NCBI GenBank assembly: GCA_019137115.1
Contig: JAGVSV010000205.1
Location: forward strand, 1 to 8,884
Origin: Bacillota bacterium
GTDB taxonomy: Bacteria > Bacillota > Clostridia > Christensenellales > Aristaeellaceae
Direction of reading: 5' to 3'
DNA length: 8,884 nucleotides
The number at the start of each line of letters is the position of its first letter. Within the stretch, counting starts at the first letter, position 1. A program made the position numbers and the translations under genes. Shown piece after piece: positions 7,257 through 8,884 of the stretch. The notes under the pieces were generated by a model. That model had not been told where the DNA came from, made no database searches, and saw only the letters and a program-made list of their open reading frames with translations.

Positions 7257-7285
7257 TTGACAAGGGGAAATGCCTCTTGTATAAT
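7257..7285 (+). promoter_or_regulatory. Perfect consensus housekeeping-sigma promoter of the tRNA operon
   Basis: TTGACA (7257-7262) and TATAAT (7280-7285) match consensus at all 12 positions with a 17-bp spacer. Transcription would begin near 7292, about 20 nt before the first tRNA, as expected for a strong stable-RNA promoter. Confidence 0.93.
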
Positions 7286-7312
7286 GCCCTTTGCAGCCCG
7301 CTGAGCGGTTGT

Positions 7313-7386
7313 TGGGGAATGGTGTAACGGCAGCACCTACGACTCTGACTCGTATTGTCTAGGTTCAAATCCTAGTTCCCCAGCCA
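7313..7386 (+). tRNA. tRNA-Gln (anticodon CTG), CCA encoded
   Basis: The cloverleaf folds fully. The acceptor TGGGGAA (7313-7319) pairs with TTCCCCA (7376-7382), with discriminator G7383 and CCA at 7384-7386. The anticodon stem TACGA/TCGTA encloses the loop CTCTGAC with anticodon C-T-G at 7345-7347, reading CAG. The T arm is CTAGG-TTCAAAT-CCTAG. The U1-A72 pair and discriminator G are typical of tRNA-Gln. It is the first gene of a two-tRNA operon. Confidence 0.96.
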
Positions 7387-7392
7387 TTTTTT

Positions 7393-7468
7393 GCCTCCGT
7401 GGTCTAGTGGCCTAGGACACCGCCCTCTCAAGGCGGCAACACGGGTTCGAATCCCGTCGGAGGTGCCA
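7393..7468 (+). tRNA. tRNA-Glu (anticodon CTC), CCA encoded
   Basis: The acceptor GCCTCCG (7393-7399) pairs with CGGAGGT (7458-7464), including a G1-U72 wobble at the end. The discriminator is G7465 and CCA is at 7466-7468. The anticodon stem CCGCC/GGCGG encloses CTCTCAA with anticodon C-T-C at 7427-7429, reading GAG. The T arm is ACGGG-TTCGAAT-CCCGT. Only six T residues separate it from tRNA-Gln. Confidence 0.96.
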
Positions 7469-7473
7469 GAGAT

Positions 7474-7498
7474 CCCTTGTGAACACAAGGGGTTTTTT
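7474..7498 (+). terminator. Intrinsic terminator of the tRNA operon
   Basis: CCCTTGT (7474-7480) pairs with ACAAGGG (7485-7491) around GAAC, followed by G and six T (7493-7498). It begins 6 nt after the tRNA-Glu CCA and stops + strand transcription before the convergent gene whose stop is at 7499. The - strand side lacks a T-tract, so it probably serves only the tRNAs. Confidence 0.9.
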
Positions 7499-8491
7499 CT
7501 ATGTGTTGGCCGTTTCCTGCAACACGTGTTGCACAAACCGAAGCAGCACCGCCATCAGCACCCCCTGGGCAAGGGCAGATACGGTGTACAGCAGCGGGAT
7601 GGACAGCGGCAGTTTCTCGTAAAACTCCGCCGCAAGGGCGGCGCCGGCGGCAACCAGCATCGCCAGCCAACTTGTGATGCTCCGCCGCCAGGGGCGACCG
7701 GTTTTGACCAGCCGCCAGGTCAGCCAGGCGGTGACAACCACCAGAAACGCCAGCGCCAGCACCTGGCTGACCCGCACAAAGCCGTTGCCCTCCAGCCGCA
7801 GGTAATCATCGCGCCGCAAGGATTCCAGGAAGATCTGCGCGGCGCACAACGGAACCATTAGGCGCAGGTACAGGCTGCCTTCGGGCCGTTTCACTGTGCG
7901 CTGGGAATAAACCAGGTACACAGCGATGGCAAGCGCCACCAGGCCCTCCAGCGCAAACACTGCGGTCAGCCAATCGCCATAGGCATCCTGTATGGACAGG
8001 GGAAAGAAGCGCAGCCAGGCCGTTTCCACCGCGCCGCCGTACCCCTGTCCGGAAAGAATTTCTGCAAAGCGCGCAACAGCAACCAGCACCGCCAGCGGCA
8101 AGGCAAACGCGTCCAGCCGTGGGGCTGCCTTCCCGCGCGCAAAGCGGGTATCCACAACCGCAGCGAACCACACGCCAAACAGCATGCCGAACAGGCTTAG
8201 TCCGCCTTCCCGCAAGTCGAAAAAGGGACCAAGCCCCAGGAAGCGCCCGTCCATCGCGTCAAAAAACAGGTACTCATACCGCACCAGGCTGTACACCAGG
8301 CGCGCGAATAACAGCCCCGAAACGATGCCCAGCAACAGAAGCCGCCGTGCCTGTGGCGGTTTCAGCGAAAAACGATCAGCGCTGGCAAGGAAAATCGCTG
8401 AAGCAACCAGCACGCCCAGTATCAGCGCCACGGGGTAGGCAGGCACGGACAGCGAACCGAGCGTTATGGTGACGACCGGAAACAGATCCAT
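7499..8491 (-). CDS. Divergent Lgt-fold integral membrane protein (prolipoprotein diacylglyceryl transferase family)
   Basis: This 330-residue protein is very hydrophobic, with about eight membrane segments (roughly 16-38, 49-70, 98-114, 127-145, 170-195, 240-260, 272-290, 298-320). Its layout follows Lgt: an N-terminal AYPVALILGVLVA helix, LLFARLVYSLV (60-70), REGGLSLFG (94-102), ARFAEILSGQGYG (140-152), LESLRRDD (222-229) and VSQVLAL (241-247). Lgt transfers diacylglyceryl from phosphatidylglycerol to lipobox cysteines in the membrane. Here the GGL-x-x-HGG motif reads GGLSLFGM, so the important His is Phe101, and GRIGNF-N reads ARFAEILS, keeping Arg141 but not the Asn. The last 60 or so residues add two helices beyond usual Lgt. 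It may therefore be a paralog with another lipid-linked function. The ATG is 2 nt after the upstream stop with no clear ribosome binding site, suggesting translational coupling to the phosphodiester-glycosidase gene. Confidence 0.7.
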   Translation of the reverse strand: MDLFPVVTITLGSLSVPAYPVALILGVLVASAIFLASADRFSLKPPQARRLLLLGIVSGLLFARLVYSLVRYEYLFFDAMDGRFLGLGPFFDLREGGLSLFGMLFGVWFAAVVDTRFARGKAAPRLDAFALPLAVLVAVARFAEILSGQGYGGAVETAWLRFFPLSIQDAYGDWLTAVFALEGLVALAIAVYLVYSQRTVKRPEGSLYLRLMVPLCAAQIFLESLRRDDYLRLEGNGFVRVSQVLALAFLVVVTAWLTWRLVKTGRPWRRSITSWLAMLVAAGAALAAEFYEKLPLSIPLLYTVSALAQGVLMAVLLRFVQHVLQETANT

Positions 8492-8493
8492 CG

Positions 8494-8884
8494 CTACCGT
8501 ACCAGGGTTGCGAAATAGATGATGTCCGCAATATGGCGGCTCTTGCCGCCGGGGGAGTTGATCTTGCCGCCGTTGAAGTACAGCGTATTCGTGGAGCCTC
8601 CGTCCAGGTTGTAGGCGGTCAGGCAGCCCTTGTCGCTGAACCGGTAGCCGACTTCCTCCACGAAAGCCGCCATTTCCGGGATGGTCAGCCCCTTGGAGTT
8701 TTTGTCCTCCGGCCCCTGGGTGGAGATGATCAGGTACTCCAGCGGGCCCAGTTGGGCCAGCGCCACGCGTTGGGCGTTGATCCCGGGCGATACGTTGAAA
8801 TACCGCTTGCCGCTGACTTCCTGCATCTTGCCGTTGTGGACCAGTATGGGGCCGAATGTGAACGCGTTGATGACCGAGCGTCCC
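8494..8884 (-). CDS. Phosphodiester glycosidase family protein (NAGPA/DUF2233 domain), C-terminal part
   Basis: The frame is open to the right edge, so the N-terminus lies outside; the Met at 8824-8826 is internal because conserved sequence (AFTFGPILVHNGK) precedes it. About 130 residues are visible and match the C-terminal half of the NAGPA domain: FGPILV-x-NG, a central beta-rich stretch, GLTIPEMAAFVEEVG, then NLDGGSTNT, the signature loop with conserved Asp, FNGGKINSPGGKSRHIADIIYF, and a short tail. Relatives cleave sugar-phosphodiester bonds (mammalian GlcNAc-1-phosphodiester glycosidase); bacterial members are often exported and act on the envelope or exopolysaccharide. Whether this one has a signal peptide cannot be seen. 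It ends 2 nt before the Lgt-like gene, and the two very likely form one transcription unit. Confidence 0.85.
   Translation of the reverse strand, partial: GRSVINAFTFGPILVHNGKMQEVSGKRYFNVSPGINAQRVALAQLGPLEYLIISTQGPEDKNSKGLTIPEMAAFVEEVGYRFSDKGCLTAYNLDGGSTNTLYFNGGKINSPGGKSRHIADIIYFATLVR

Noticed and set aside
7148..7336. Small - strand open frame between the mannosidase and the tRNAs
   Set aside because: It overlaps the tRNA promoter and the 5' end of tRNA-Gln, has no ribosome binding site that I can see, and has no recognisable motif.
7391..7861. + strand open frame starting at tRNA-Glu
   Set aside because: It runs through the tRNA and its terminator and then antisense to the Lgt-like gene; it is not a plausible gene.
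7992..8472. + strand open frames opposite the Lgt-like gene
   Set aside because: They are Arg-, Ser- and Pro-rich shadows; the - strand frame has the membrane-segment pattern and Lgt-like motifs.

Overview
The window looks like a GC-rich, Gram-positive, Clostridia-type chromosome (Bacillota). The evidence is the gene order trmK - nif3 - zinc-ribbon protein - rnpB, strong AGGAGG-type ribosome binding sites, a class A rather than Bacillus-type class B RNase P RNA, hairpin-plus-T terminators, a perfect TTGACA-17-TATAAT promoter, and tRNA genes that encode their own CCA. The genus cannot be fixed from the sequence alone. No mobile element, phage gene or CRISPR array is visible.

Layout, left to right. 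Positions 1-1992 (+ strand) hold a tight housekeeping run: the 3' part of trmK (tRNA m1A22 methyltransferase), a short-form Nif3-like metal protein that overlaps trmK by 35 nt, and a coiled-coil C4 zinc-ribbon protein. About 2008-2337 (+) is rnpB, whose helices P1, P2, P3, P6, P15-P18 can be traced by hand, followed by its terminator. Positions 2441-3916 (+) encode an atypical pyruvate kinase-like protein with its own extended -10 promoter. It has an N-terminal extension, lacks the usual C-terminal regulatory domain and has altered cation-site residues. A 14-bp hairpin with T-tracts on both strands (3929-3967) separates it from the convergent gene. Positions 3986-7099 (- strand) encode a large GH38 alpha-mannosidase of the cytosolic type, starting at TTG. 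Its probable promoter (7152-7180) lies back to back with the tRNA promoter (7257-7285). Positions 7313-7468 (+) are a two-gene tRNA operon, Gln(CTG) and Glu(CTC), closed by a strong terminator. From 7499 to the right edge (- strand) a divergent Lgt-fold membrane protein lies 2 nt downstream of the C-terminal part of a phosphodiester-glycosidase (NAGPA/DUF2233) protein cut by the window edge.

How the genes fit together: the left half and the tRNA operon concern tRNA maturation (RNase P, tRNA methylation, tRNAs), while the right half concerns carbohydrate and cell-surface functions (mannoside hydrolysis, a glycosidase with a membrane protein). The most unusual points are the apparently degenerate L15 CCA-binding loop of the RNase P RNA beside CCA-encoding tRNAs, the non-canonical pyruvate kinase-like enzyme, and the Lgt-like protein lacking the catalytic His of canonical Lgt. 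I see no clearly new multi-gene system; these are the best candidates for novelty.
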